A stretch of DNA of 64,000 nt from Macrolepiota albuminosa (lineage: Eukaryota > Basidiomycota > Agaricomycetes > Agaricales > Agaricaceae). The position numbers were made by a program, and so were the translations under genes. Shown in pieces: positions 11,075 to 22,692 of the stretch. Each line of letters begins with the position of its first letter. Position 1 is the first letter of the stretch. The notes beneath the pieces are model-generated. The model was not told where the DNA came from. It saw only the letters and a list, made by a program, of their open reading frames with translations, and did not search any database. Location of the stretch: assembly GCA_027475525.1 (NCBI GenBank), contig JAMWFC010000055.1, positions 372,001-436,000 of the forward strand, in the 5' to 3' direction.

Positions 11075-12975
11075 GGTGCACGAAACCATGTAATCTGTCG
11101 ATCCAGTCCTCAAAATCGCTATCCGCCTGGGGATCCACTGCCAGGTCACCAGGCTGCCGTGGTCGCCTAGAGAGTCCATCTGGTCCGTGGAAAGAGCTCT
11201 TGACGTGTACCAACTCAAAGTGAAACATGAGGATGGCGACTACCCACCGGTTCATACTAGCGGATGGCTGGATGTCAGGATTCTGCAGCATGCCTTTGAT
11301 GTACCTAGCGTCGACTTCAACAATTAGGTTCCGCACGCCAATCAAATACATCTTTAGCGACCAGAAGGCTTTGAAGAGCCCATAGAGTTCTAGTTTAGGC
11401 TGGCTGTAGCGAGACCAATCAAATACATCTTTAGCGACCAGAAGGCTTTGAAGAGCCCATAGAGTTCTAGTTTAGGCTGGCTGTAGCGAGACTCTCTGTC
11501 GTTTAGTGTGATGGATCCAAAGCGGTTGTAGCGTCGCTGTTTCCGATTGTCGCTAAGACACTGACACAAGAAATAGCCAACAGCAATGTACGAGGTATCC
11601 ACCGCCAAGATAACTTGGTCAGCAGAGCTATAGTCGATTGGAACTAGGAGTTTGGCGTCTTGTAGGGCTTTCACTAAATCTCGTTGTGCAGTGATCTGGT
11701 CTGGCCCAAATTCGAAGGGCTCGTTAGCGCGGGTGAGTCAGTTAAGGGTGTGTGCGTGATGGGCAAAATCCTTGATGAATATCCTAAGAACGCCAACGGT
11801 ACCAAGAAAGGCGCAAACTTCTGATAAGTCGCGGCAAGGACCCCATCGCTCCAGGAGTGCTAAGCGAGACTTGTCGGGAACACGACCGTCGGGAGTGCAG
11901 ATGTGACCAAGTATTTTGAACCTTGGTGCGCAAAGGAGGAATTTGTGGCCGCTAAAGGTTCCACCGCTATACTTCATACGTTGGAGCACTCGATTGAGCA
12001 GCTGGAAAAACTTCCATAGCGCTAAGCAAACATTGGAGTTCTTGGGATGGGTCGCCGGTAAGCCGTTGACGAGTCGCCAGTCTTTGGGGCCTTTGACGCC
12101 AACGTCATCAATGAAGCTAAGGACATTATGCAGTATCTCGGGTTGGAGGATGAAAGTAATGTCGTTATGGAATATAGAGACTGAATTTGTCCAGCCCATC
12201 GGTAAGGTGACTAGGCGCAAGGCGCCAAACGGAGTTTGAAAAGTAGTGAGATCCTGGGAAGAAGGGTGTATTAGGCTTTGTCGTAGCCAACGTAGAGGTC
12301 AAGGGTGGCGCCACAAATGCGTCTGGCAAAGGACTTGGCAACGTGGTCAGGGAAAGGCGGTACACCAGAGTGTCGTATGGTGACTCTATTCAGCGGCTCG
12401 AGACTGTGAACTATGCGTAGATTGCCATTCTTTTTGAGGACGCAAAACCAACAGGAGCGGTAAGAACTATTGGAGGGCTCATAGACGCCAGCCTGTATCT
12501 TGGTCCTAATGATTTGGCAGACCTCGGCTTTGATTCCAGGCGGTAACGGTCGGTTGTGCTCAGTCCACGGCACATGAGGAATGGTCGGGATTACAACAGG
12601 TGGGAAGAAGTCTGTTCGCAGGCTGCCGCGTTCTGAGTCCTCCCAAGCGAAGGCTTTATCCTGCTTAGCGACGAGATCGATAAGGACGTTCAACTCATCT
12701 TTGGTCAAAAATCCTGTGTCATGCTCCTTGGCGAATTGTTGTTGGCGTTCCTCGGTAAAACGTCCTGTGGGCTGAAAGGGTGGCGGATTTGGTGATAAGG
12801 TTGGCATGTCGGCAAGAGGGTCGCCAATGATCTGGCGCTCGATTCTAAACGTCTCGGGAGAGTGCGTCGCGACGGGTTTTGTTTTAAGCGCAACTGGCTT
12901 ATATTTTCTTTTTGACTTGAACCCCTTTCCTTTTGGGAGCGTTAGCTTGGTTATATGCAGGGGTGGAAAGGTCAT
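11025..12975 (-). pseudogene. G1 pol, RT and RNase H (frameshifted)
   Basis: The RT N-terminal part is 12975-12271, including the C-V-L-K-K-N-G-N-L-R and L-D-L-Y-V-G-Y-D blocks. The palm continues in another frame at 12220-11738, where the catalytic box reads F-I-D-D (12104-12115) instead of the usual Y-x-D-D. RNase H is 11674-11390 plus 11351-11025, with the acidic motif V-D-T-S-Y and the end motif G-P-D-G-L-S-R-R. The RNase H break is caused only by the 77-bp duplication at 11338-11491: deleting one copy puts both halves in one frame. The break near 12250 is a real 1-2 bp shift. No integrase H-H-C-C or D-D-E block follows. Confidence 0.85.
11338..11491. repeat. Exact 77-bp tandem duplication (2)
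   Basis: 11338-11414 is repeated exactly at 11415-11491 inside the RNase H coding region of G1, breaking the frame (77 is not a multiple of 3). Confidence 0.95.
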
Positions 12976-13014
12976 ATTCCAGCGTTAGCGCTACATCTCT
13001 GTGATTGTCGCCAA

Positions 13015-14172
13015 TCACCTCCTCGATGGTTTGTGAAAACACCGGTGGGGAGGCTCGTTGGCGTGTTGGTCGGTAAACTCCGGGGGCTTAGCGCGGGTGC
13101 CTTTCCGTTGTCCCCTAGGGAACGTTGGCACCGTTCGTCGGATTCCGGAATTAGGGTCGCTGATGGTTAAAGTCGTCTCGTCGTCGGTAACCGTCTTGAC
13201 GACGGATCGTGCCAAGACGTCGAAGGGTCTGCCGAGAAGTAAATCGTATGCCGGGGATCGTAAGATGTGTATTTGAAGATAAAACGTGATGTCGCCAAGG
13301 GTGCACGGCACATTCTTGGCGAGGCCTAGGGATCTGTCCACCGTACCGTTAGCACTCTGCATGTTTAGTATAACGGTAGGGTCATAAATGAGGCCCAAAT
13401 CGTTAGTGACTTCGGCTGCCATAGAAATGATCTGAGACCCGCTATCCACAATCGCCTCTACCTCGTGCTTGTTGTCGACAGTTAGCGCTACTGAACGGAT
13501 AGCGTGCAATTCTTGAGCGACGGTAAGAATGGCTGGGTTTTCTCCATGGTCTACTGACCTAAGATAGGTCTCCACTGAGTCCACAGAGGTGGCATTAGCG
13601 ATGGTGTTGGCAGGAGAGTCTTCAGTGTCCAAAGAGTCGACGGTAACAGAAAAACCAGGAAGCGCGTCGTCGAGATCCTCGACCTCGGCAACAGTTGTTG
13701 CCAAGGGTCGTCGAGGAGTAACTGCCATCTTGACTTGATTGCGGACGTCGGGAGCAATACTACAAAGTTCTTCTACTGATAAGGTGACGGCGGTTTTCAT
13801 GATGCGGTTGAAGACGTGGTTGGATTTCTCTATGTCAAAAATTGGCGCGGTGGGTCGGTAGCCACCCTCAGGACGTTTCTTGGGAGCGGCAAAGTTTCGT
13901 TGTGCTGGTGCGTGATAACGGTCGGGAATCTCTGAGTAGGGATGGAGAGGCGGCAAGGGCGGTTCAGGAGCGGTAGCGGACAACAATGGTTCTGGAGCAG
14001 TAGCAGGGGTAGTAGCAGGCGGTGCGGCAGGAGCAGGTGTCGGTAACTTGCTAGCGGGAGGCATTGGCTTGTATCCTTTAAGAGGCTGTTTAGGCTGCTT
14101 AACTTCAACCCCATCAAAGACCTGATTCTTGAGCGAATCTAGCTCCTGCTGGAGCTTGGCGATACTTCCCAC
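13015..14172 (-). CDS. G1 protease-region ORF
   Basis: 385-codon open frame. The N-terminal 90 residues are rich in P and A. A retropepsin follows, with the catalytic V-D-S-G-S at about residues 239-243 (nt 13436-13454) and the distal L-L-L-G-R-P-F motif about 90 residues later. It overlaps the end of gag by 34 bp in another frame, an arrangement compatible with programmed frameshifting, and overlaps no RT frame. The enzyme would process the gag-pol precursor. DSG in place of DTG is common in this group. The motif set is intact, so this part could still be functional. Confidence 0.8.
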   Translation of the reverse strand: MGSIAKLQQELDSLKNQVFDGVEVKQPKQPLKGYKPMPPASKLPTPAPAAPPATTPATAPEPLLSATAPEPPLPPLHPYSEIPDRYHAPAQRNFAAPKKRPEGGYRPTAPIFDIEKSNHVFNRIMKTAVTLSVEELCSIAPDVRNQVKMAVTPRRPLATTVAEVEDLDDALPGFSVTVDSLDTEDSPANTIANATSVDSVETYLRSVDHGENPAILTVAQELHAIRSVALTVDNKHEVEAIVDSGSQIISMAAEVTNDLGLIYDPTVILNMQSANGTVDRSLGLAKNVPCTLGDITFYLQIHILRSPAYDLLLGRPFDVLARSVVKTVTDDETTLTISDPNSGIRRTVPTFPRGQRKGTRAKPPEFTDQHANEPPHRCFHKPSRR

Positions 14173-15221
14173 GAGAATGTAGGATGGTCGCCAACGCTGT
14201 CGAAGTGTAAGACCTCGTGGATCATTTGCTGTTGTGTCGCCTGTTCAGGGTTGGGGTTGGTGTTGCCAGAAAGCGTGCCGGTAACGATTTGTCCTGGGTT
14301 GCGCCTATGCCACTCATCAACTCGCTCCTGGAAGGACTTCTTGTCCGGGTAGTTGGGGATGGTGGCGCCAGTAGTGAGGACTATCTTGCCGTCAATAGCC
14401 CGTCGAATCCTTCTTTGCCGAATGTAATTTTCGAGGGTTGCGCAGCGTCCTCTAGTCATAGTGTGGCCAATTTCCCCACAGAAGTGGCAAGGGCCAGACG
14501 GGGGTACATTGGCAGGTCGGTTAGCGAGATTGGTGGTAATCATAGTTTCTATACGCGTCATAGTGGAAGCGACAGCAGCGGTAATGGCAGCGTTGAGATC
14601 CTCCTTCTTAACGAAGTCGGCAGCAGGAGGCGGGATGAGAATGATACCGTTAGTTCGCTCGGGTGGTGGGCTCGTCCTAGTGCGTGGTATACCAACGCCA
14701 GTGTCCGTTCCCTTGAGAACCTATTTACCGGCTTCAAAGACGTCGGCAACGTTATAGGGCTCGTCAGGGTGATGGGTCTGATGAACAATTTCTAGGCGAC
14801 GAGCAATACGAGTCCACAGTGAAGTCAGGATGCCTTGCTGGAATAGGCGACATTCCTCATTAATATAGAGCTTGCCATTCTGCAAAAGCCACCTAGCGAT
14901 TTTCTGGAACTCGCGGTAATATATAAAGAACGCGCCAAGTGAAGATGTGCCGTTGTCGAAAGATTCCTGTACTAGTTTCTGCAACTCGTTTACCGTGTAT
15001 CGGGTAGCTTCTTCTGCGCCAGGGTACAACTGGATTACTGCCGTCTTCCAGCCTTCATACGAAGCGCCTTGGGCTGGAACGGGTGGGGCGGCAGGAACAG
15101 AGGCGGCAAACTCGGCAAGGCCTGTCCATGTTTCTGCCGTGTTATACGATACATATCTTGCCACGTACTCCTTCATCTGCATGTGGTCGGTAATGCCACA
15201 ATCCCTGAATAAATACTCCAA
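14139..15221 (-). pseudogene. G1 gag with one internal stop
   Basis: 15221-14721 and 14561-14139 are in the same frame, separated by a single TAG after the residues F-E-A-G-K (about 14718) and no intervening shift. The N-terminal part is a helical gag core with W-rich segments (Y-E-G-W-K-T-A-V). The C-terminal part has a CCHC-like knuckle (C-H-F-C-G-E-I-G-H...C) at about 14440-14490 with a longer last spacer than the canonical C-x2-C-x4-H-x4-C. The knuckle and gag core package the element RNA. The internal TAG is one C-to-T step from CAG. Confidence 0.78.
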
Positions 15222-15680
15222 TTCCTTGAAATACTAGGAGAGCTCCCGTGGCTTGGACTCGTCCCATTTCGGTGCCGAGAAGTGGTTGTGTGGCGGCATG
15301 CGCTGGACTTGTTGTTCCATAGCGACTGTGTTGGCGAGTTCGGTTAGCGGTAGTGGGGAAGGAGTTCTAGAAATTGGCGACGGGGTAAGAGAAATGAGTT
15401 GTGAAAGAGGCGTTAGCGGAGTAATGGGGGTGATTGGTTGCGGTACGGTAAATGGCGACGCTAAGGGGTCGTCGGCGCTATAATCGAGGGAATGCGGGAA
15501 GAGATCAGGAAATGCGTCTACAGTGGCGTTCTGTAATTCCTGTGCAAGAGAGAGACCCGGTAAGGCACCAGGTGGTTGTGGAGTTGATGGGTGGAAAGGA
15601 GCTATGCCTTCTACCGACTGCTCTAGCAGGCGGCGCCTATGCTGGAGACGGGTTTCTGGCGGAATTCTGCCCTAGAGATC
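15222..15680 (-). other. G1 leader region upstream of gag
   Basis: Sequence between the primer-binding site and the first gag ATG found. It could hold an N-terminal extension of gag in the minus frames, but I see no convincing start. Short plus-strand frames here look like shadows. Confidence 0.4.
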
Positions 15681-15697
15681 CCTCGTGGTGGGCTCCA
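15681..15697 (-). other. Primer-binding site of G1
   Basis: Minus-strand TGGAGCCCACCACGAGG begins three bases inside the 5' LTR border. It starts with TGG, complementary to the CCA end of a tRNA. Which tRNA cannot be decided without the host tRNA set. Confidence 0.65.
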
Positions 15698-15700
15698 ATT

Positions 15701-17683
15701 TGATGACGCCCAAAGTTTGGTCAGTAACAAATATTACAATAGTGTTACCGTACCAATTGCTTGCGTTGGGCGTGCTATAAGTGATGTGAGGAGTCCCGGG
15801 CAGGTCCCAGAGAACGCGCCTGTGAAAAAGGGGAAAAGTCGGTAATGGGGTCGGCAAGTGTCAAGCGCTAAGGTAAAGCACCTAGGGAAAGAGCGGTAAG
15901 TGAACACGGCAAAGGTAAGCGGCAAGAACCCGGTATGCTTAGCGAGGTCTAAGCGTCGATAATGCCTGCCGTAGCTGCAAGGCGCGAATGTGTCGAGTGT
16001 TGGCGAGCATCTGTAACTGCCGATGAGTTTGACGTTGCCGACCGTAAATGAGCTCTTGAGCGTAAGGGAGACTGAAGAAAGGGGAGCAGGAAACTCTGGT
16101 CTATTGTTCGATGGGTATGTACAAGTCGGTAAGTACTTTATATACTACAAGGAGTTCACCGTCGCTAGTGACCAACCATTGCCAAAGTGCGGTAAACTGG
16201 AAAATTTTATAGGGGTAGCTCCAACGGTTTCAGATCCCTACCGTCCATTCAAGACCCTTAGCGACACCAGGTGGCAGATCGTGGTGCTAAACCATCAAAC
16301 CATCACCCTTCTGTCTGTCCAAAATGCTTAGCGATGTCAGGCACCAAATCGAGACGCTAAGCGGTGTCAGACGCCAAGGTCAAACACCAAGCTGTCCGTC
16401 AGTTTTTGATAGATCATCAGGCTTCTCGCTAAGCGCTGTCGTCAGTGACTGATGCCATCTGTCAGTTGTCATTCTGTCTGCCGTTGGCGCTATCACTGAT
16501 TGAATCTGCTTCTTGCCGTGCACGGTGATGACGCCAACTGTGGTTGGGTGCGCTGGACGTATACGCAGTACAACGCCGTCTCCAGCGCCTGGCGTACGGG
16601 TTTGTGAGGAGTCCCGGCAGGGTCCCGGTGTGCTCGAGCAGAGGTGATGGGGTGATGCGCTAGACGATAGCGCCTCGGGTGCTACCTAGCAAGTGGTAAG
16701 CGTCGTAGTTTAGGAGAAGTTATAGAGAAATAAACAAATAGCGCAGCGTAGCGTGCCCATAGGTGGCACCGTAAACGACGAAGACGAGATAGACGAAGCT
16801 AGCGCCGAACTTGGTGACAAAGTCAGGCAACGCTAGTGCGATTTGAACGCTAAGTGTAACTGGGTGCTCAAGAGGTTACGATTCGTTGTTATATACATGG
16901 CAAGTAGCTAGTTTTTATACTATGCGCTACATTATTTCCAAAATAAGTCCATTGACAGCGCTACCAATTAGCGCCTCTCTTTGTGACTGTAGCTAATGGC
17001 CACCTGTCAACGGCGACCTGCAGCACATGGGTGACGGCGACCAACGGCGACTCTAAAACTACTTAGAAGTGGTACGAGTTTGCTCACTTTTTGATGTAAT
17101 TTAATTGGCCATGCCATCCCGGGGTATGGTCGGGAAATCCTCGACAGACGCCGTGAGCGCTAATTCCGGCGCTAAACATTGTACCCTTTTTTGATAGATT
17201 TAAATGTCGGGTCTGCGTGTATCCTGTCTCGTCGTCATTGATTCTTTTAGACTTCTGATTGAGGTGCCTCAGTGATTGACAGCGCCAATTGCTAACTCCT
17301 TCCAGTACTGATCGGGGTTTGGTCAGAGTCACCTCCCGCCGTTATGCTAGCGCTATGAGTCCTGAGTCTTCTTGGTCTTCAAAGTAACTGAGTGGAGTGC
17401 GCTGAGGGGCTGATACTGGTGATTGAGATGAATGGATAAGTCTTGCTATAGAGTGCCCGCGCTAGGGCTGCTCTGTACCCAAGGCTGGTCGCTAGAGCCT
17501 TTAGTGTGTCAAGTGTTGGTCGGCCTATAATGTCCCTTGATGCGCTCAGTCCGAGTAGAAGCCTATCAGCGGCCGTCAAATATTGCCAAAAATGGTTAGT
17601 TAGCGCGCGCTAAGGTATTCCGGACCTGTGCCGTGTTGCCGTAGCCTGCCGTTGATGCGCTGATCCTGTATGGGGTCCTATCA
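15701..17683 (-). repeat. 5' LTR of G1 element, interrupted by a solo G2 LTR
   Basis: 15701-16525 plus 17573-17683 make a 936-bp LTR, the same length as the 3' LTR once the insert and its 4-bp duplication are subtracted. The TATA box is at 16137-16144. The insertion probably damages the U5-proximal or U3 part needed for expression, depending on the orientation of transcription (U3 is at the right end). Confidence 0.93.
16526..17568 (-). repeat. Solo LTR, family G2
   Basis: 1043 bp, TGATGACG...CCTATCA on the plus strand, inserted in the G1 5' LTR. The 4-bp duplication reads ACGG (16522-16525) and GCGG (17569-17572). The uninterrupted 3' LTR of G1 has GCGCGGCC here, so the left copy changed G to A at a CpG. 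The same LTR is found at 35938, 38306 and 49827 in the other orientation. Confidence 0.9.
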
Positions 17684-17763
17684 CCACATTGGAAGGAGGC
17701 TGTCTTGAATGAAAGGCAAGAGGCTGGAGTCATCATGAAGGAGATAAAGAGAAAGAGGACTGT
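17684..17763 (+). pseudogene. Old copy of the G1 passenger gene, part 2
   Basis: These 80 bases, wedged between G1 and Gypsy C, continue the open frame left at 8972 (…L-L-P, then H-W-K-E-A-V…K-R-K-R-T-V). They show that the old gene extended beyond the point where the copy inside G1 stops. Confidence 0.6.
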
Positions 17764-18009
17764 TGTAAGCGTAATCAACTTACTACTTCACAGATAACGG
17801 AATAGAAGAGCTGGAATAGGGAAATTGGGGCCTCAATCGGGAAATAGGGGATTGGATCAAGGATTAAGAAAAACCTTATTCAAGTAAGACAGCATATATA
17901 AAGGAGGAGAGGGTAGAAGTCTAGTTAGTTTTCTACACACCAAAAAATATATCGTGTTCCAGTTTATCGGTTTTCGACTCAGTGAAGCCAGACTAACAAT
18001 CTGCTTACA
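17764..18009 (+). repeat. 5' LTR of Gypsy C
   Basis: 246 bp with perfect terminal TGTAAGC/GCTTACA inverted ends. The TATA box TATATAAA is at 17895-17902. Confidence 0.95.
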
Positions 18010-21000
18010 CTTTTTTTTAAACTGCCAACCGATATAACTCTTTCGGCCTCGTCATGTTCTACCCTCGATCATCAGTCATCCATTCATTTTCGAACGTGGG
18101 AGCATTGTTTGGAGGTGGGGGCAGACAATGAGTGACAGAGAACGTCGTACCTGTTGTTGGGGTGGCATTCGGATCACGCTGAAAAGAAGAAATTACTGGG
18201 CTGTGGGTATAAAGAGCTAGGGGAAGATTACCGTCTCTCGTTGGAGAAGCCTATTTGGGAGTTGCAGGCTGGCATGCACGCAGGCACAGACTCAACGTGT
18301 TTCTTGTTCACGTTCTTGTCTCTGTCTCTTGCATTCTGCTCAGTTTCTTGCACCGTCTACTGAAGCGTCCTGTCGCAAAAATCGTTCTGCATCCCAATCC
18401 CATCCTTGTCCTATTGGATTCTGTATCATCTTCAGATTCTGACGAAGATTGCAGTCCAACATATCTCCTTGTTTTGATCATGTCAAAAATCAGTCTCACA
18501 TCTTATATGGCAGAAGTTACTCCAGGGGAGGGTTCTACAGAGAGTAAGGGAGGCAATTTGGTGACAGTTGCGGCGGTATTTAATGAGTCTCCAGATGAGG
18601 ATGATAACAGCAGTGAGGCGGGTTCAGAGTACGACCTCCCTCAGCACCTCACATACTCATGTTTTGTTTCAGCACCTTCCATTACCCCCACCCTCATGCA
18701 TCACACATTGATTGACACAGGCGCCTCTCCAGCACTGATTTTGTCGACACTTGTGAGTAAATTAGGGTTGCCTGTCTTCACGTTGCCACAGCCTCTCGAA
18801 GTTTCCAGTGCTTTTTTGAATAGGAAAGATCAAGAATCAAATGTTTTGTCAAAGTATGTTAGGCTTGTAATAGTATCCCCCTGTGCACAATGGCATTCGC
18901 ATTCTCAAGTCTTCATCGTTTGTCTAAATTTGCGTTCAGAGTTAATCCTTGGTCTTCAATTTTTGCAACGGAACCACATTGTCATTAACTCGGTGGCACG
19001 CTCCACCATTGACGTGAATTATAATTTTGATTTATTGAACCCACCAGTTAAGAAGAGAGCAGCTGTCAAACCTCAGGTCCAATGGCGGATAGATAAGAAA
19101 GCAGCGAAGAAGGAAGGGGCAGAGATTCAGAAATGTCAAGACGTCATTCTGGAGGAGCATAAATTAGTTCATTTTGAACTGGATGCGCTGTTTGTGCAGA
19201 ATGGACAGGGACACATGTTGGACAGGTCTTATTCTAGCACAGGAGCTCCATTGTTGTTAGGGTTGGTGAGGACAAGGATTGAACAGCTGGCGTTGCAAGC
19301 GAAGTTGAAGAAGATGGACTCAAAAATGAAGAAGCCTTACATTTCTTTGTTCTCCAAGGACATACCACATGTGAGTGAGCTTCCAACTAGTGTGTATCAC
19401 CATATCCAGGTCAAGCCCTTGGCTAAGATCATGATTGCAAGAAGTTATTCGTGCCTGTGAAAATACAGAGATGGCTGGAAAACGTTAATAGATCAAGATC
19501 TTGTTGCAGGCCAAATTCATGCATTCTCATCACCTTATGCAAGCCCATCTTTTATTATTCTGAAATCGGATTCTGCGGTTTTGCCCTAGTGGGTGAATGA
19601 TTACAGGACATTGAATTCGAATACAATTCCAGATAATTTTCCACTACCGCGAATCAATGATATTCTCGCTGATTGTACACATCTTGGAACCCAATTTTGG
19701 GGAAAAATTGACCTGACAAATGCATTTTTTCAGACCCTTGTTCATTCAGATGATGTGAAGTATACAGCCACAATTACCCCTTTCGGTCTTTGGGAGGTCG
19801 TCATGCCTATAGGATTGCATAATGCTCCTGCGACACAGCAACGGAGAGTAACATTGGCGTTGTGAAAATATATTGGAAAGATTTGCCACGTTTACTTAGA
19901 CGACATCATCATTTGGTCAAAGACAATAGAGGAACATTACGAGAACGTGGCATGAATTCTTGATGCCCTTTGAGAATCCAAACTTTTTTGCTTGTTGAAA
20001 AAAAGTGACTTGTTCTGTACAGAATTGGATTTTCTTGGTCATCATATTTTGGAGAAAGGGATTGAAGCAGACACATCAAAGGTTGAGAAAATTCTTGGTT
20101 GGCCTGTTCCTCAGAAGGCAAAGCATGTCCCTCAATTTTTGGGACTTGTGCATTACATCGCTGCCTTCCTACTGGCATTGGCAGAATACACTTCGATTCT
20201 CACGCCTCTTACACGTAAGGAGTTTAACAGGGGTTTTCCACTATGGACAGAGGATCATCAGCAGGCATTCAAAGCGATTAAGTCATTGGTAGTTGGGAGG
20301 GATTGTTTGACAACAATTGACCATGAAAATTCTAGCTCTAACAAGATTTTTGTAACTTGTGATGCAAGTAATTGATGCACTGGAGCCGTGTTATCATTTG
20401 GAGAGACATAGGAGACAGCAAGACCTGTTGCTTTCGAATCTCACCAACTTACAGCCCCAGAAAAAAATTATCCAACACACAAGCACAAGATGTTAGCGAT
20501 TGTTAGAGCGTTGTGTAAATGGCAGACTGATCTCTTGGGATCGCATTTTGAGATTTATATGGATCATAAGACTCTGCAGAATTTCGACTCTCAATGTGAC
20601 CTGTCTAAACGTCAAGCTCATTGGATGGAATTTTTATCACAGTACGATTATACTATTCACTACATTCCTGGTGAAGATAATTCAGTGGCCGACGCGCTGT
20701 CAAGATGGCCTGGCACAGACACAGACATGTCGATTGCGCCTATCATGTTGTTGGAGAAAGACAGTGACACACTCAAAACAATTCAAGCAGGATATGAAAT
20801 TGACAAATACACAAGACGTATTTTAAATGATTTCAAGTCTGGGATGACTCCACCAGGCATCGAAAGGAGAAATGGGTTATTGTATATTGGAGACTGATTG
20901 ATCATTTCAAAGTACAAAAACTTACGCAAAACACTTTTCCGTGTTGCTCATGATGAGTTGGGCCATTTTGGTTCAGATAAAATATATGCAGCGCTTCAAT

Positions 21001-21930
21001 TCTCATATTATTGGCCCAACATAAGACATGATCTCATTTGAAGTTATATCCCATCATATGTTGAGTGTCAACGGAACAAGAGTTCGACCAAGAAACCTGT
21101 TGGGCCCTTGCATCACTTACTGATTCCGGAGGCAAGATTTGCCTCGGTAACCTTAGATTTTGTGGGTCCTTTGCCAATGGATGAGAGTTTTGATCAGTTC
21201 TGTTCCATGACTTGCCGTGCTGGTGCAGACATGCAGATATCGCCATGTCATTCTAATCAAACAGGAGAGGAGTTCACATATGTTTTCTTCAGAGACTGGT
21301 ACTGTGAGAATGGACTCCCTTACAAAATTATAACAGATTGGGATTCTTTGTTCACATCCTCCTTTTGGCGTGCATTGATGAAGCTTACAAGCATTAAACA
21401 CAAAATGTCAACAGTGTTTCACCCACAAACGGATGGTGTGTCAGAACATTCAAACAAGACAATTGTACAGTGGATTAGGTTCTATGTGGATTGTCTGCAA
21501 TCAGGATGGGTTAAAGCCCTGCCCAAAATTCATTTCGGCATTATGAACACCGTCAATACGTCTATGGGATTTTCACCGTTTCAGTTAAAATCAGCGTTTT
21601 TTCCACATATAATTCTGCTGTTGTTCTCTGCTCCACCTATAGACACTCCTGCCAAAGATCTCACGCTACGGGTATTGAAGGAGATTGAACGAGACTTTTT
21701 AGATGCGATGGATAATCTCATGACATCGAAAATATCTCAAGCTCATCATGTGAACAAAAATAGAAGTCCTGAAATTGTGTATGCGATGGGGAACAAGGTC
21801 ATGCTATCTACAGCAAATAGAAGGAGAGAATACATGCAGAAGAAAGATGGCAGGGTTGTGAAGTTTATGCCTCGACAGGATGGTCCTTACACTGTTTTGG
21901 AGGCCTTTTCAAATTCTTCTGAATACGTTT

Positions 21931-22339
21931 TGTTAAAGACAGGCAAAGCACAGGGAACAGAAACTGTCACTAAAGCTGAAGTCCAAAGTCAGAAAGAGTA
22001 TATTGAGCAAGTAAAGTATTACTAACCTGAAGTCCAAAGTCAGAAAGAGTGAGGACTTCAGATGATCTATCTACAGTTTATATACTACTGGAAAACTATA
22101 TACATGTGAATAAAGAATAATCACATGTGGATACATGTGATAGAATATAATCACATGTAGATACATGTGATAAAGTATAATCACATGTGGATACATGTGA
22201 TAGAATGATACATGTGATAGAATATAATCACATGTAGATACATGTGATAAAGTATAATCACATGTGGATACATGTGATAGAATGAACTTGGGATAGAATA
22301 ATGATCATAATGGAATGCATGCAACAGGCAATTTCAACA
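21931..22339 (-). repeat. Solo Copia LTR in Gypsy C integrase
   Basis: TGTTAAAGACAGG...TTTCAACA on the plus strand, the reverse of the Copia 1 LTR. The 5-bp duplication CGTTT is at 21926-21930 and 22340-22344. It splits the segment just before the L-P-K block of the integrase tail. The length is inflated by a 77-bp duplication (22130-22283). Confidence 0.93.
22130..22283. repeat. Exact 77-bp tandem duplication (3)
   Basis: 22130-22206 is repeated exactly at 22207-22283 within the CACATG-rich array of the solo Copia LTR. Confidence 0.93.
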
Positions 22340-22692
22340 CGTTTTGGATTTGCCAAAGAGCATGGGAATTTTAAATTGTTTTCATTTGAGTCTCCTCGCA
22401 CCGTTTGTTGAAAATGATGACAAGTTATTCCCATTGAGACGTCTTGAAATGCCGGGTCAGGTTGTGACAGAGAATGGCCAATCAGAGCATTTTATCGATT
22501 GTATACTGGACAAGTGCAAGAGGAGTCATGGAATGCAGTATCTGGTCAGATGGCATGGATACGGACCTGATCACGGCAAATGGAAAAGTGGTAGGGAAAT
22601 AGAAGATACTGTCGCTTTAGATGAGTGGGAAAGGAAAAAGGATAAGCAAAGAAGGGCTCACAAGTTAGAGTATTTTTCAGGAAGAGGGCAAG

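Larger units (their letters stand above)
8973..17683 (-). mobile_element. Ty3/Gypsy LTR retrotransposon G1, nearly full length, integrase missing
   Basis: Two 936-bp LTRs (the right one interrupted by a solo LTR) flank gag, protease, RT and RNase H on the minus strand. A 4-bp target duplication, CCAC, lies at 8969-8972 and 17684-17687. The LTRs read TGATAGG...CATCA, the primer-binding site is at 15681-15697 and the polypurine tract at 9909-9918. The two LTRs differ at only a few positions, so the insertion is recent, and the element keeps abundant CG dinucleotides unlike its surroundings. Downstream of RNase H there is no integrase. That place is taken by a spliced gene in antisense orientation. 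Without integrase the element would depend on a relative for insertion. Confidence 0.9.

Noticed and set aside
14217..14795. 192-codon plus-strand ORF opposite G1 gag
   Set aside because: It is a shadow of the gag frame on the other strand. No splice signals or homologous block in other copies support it, in contrast to the gene at 10078-11074.
22100..22290. CRISPR-like array of short repeats
   Set aside because: The repeats are the CACATG hairpin units of a Copia LTR, with no constant-length spacers, and the organism is a eukaryote. Part of the array is the 77-bp duplication.
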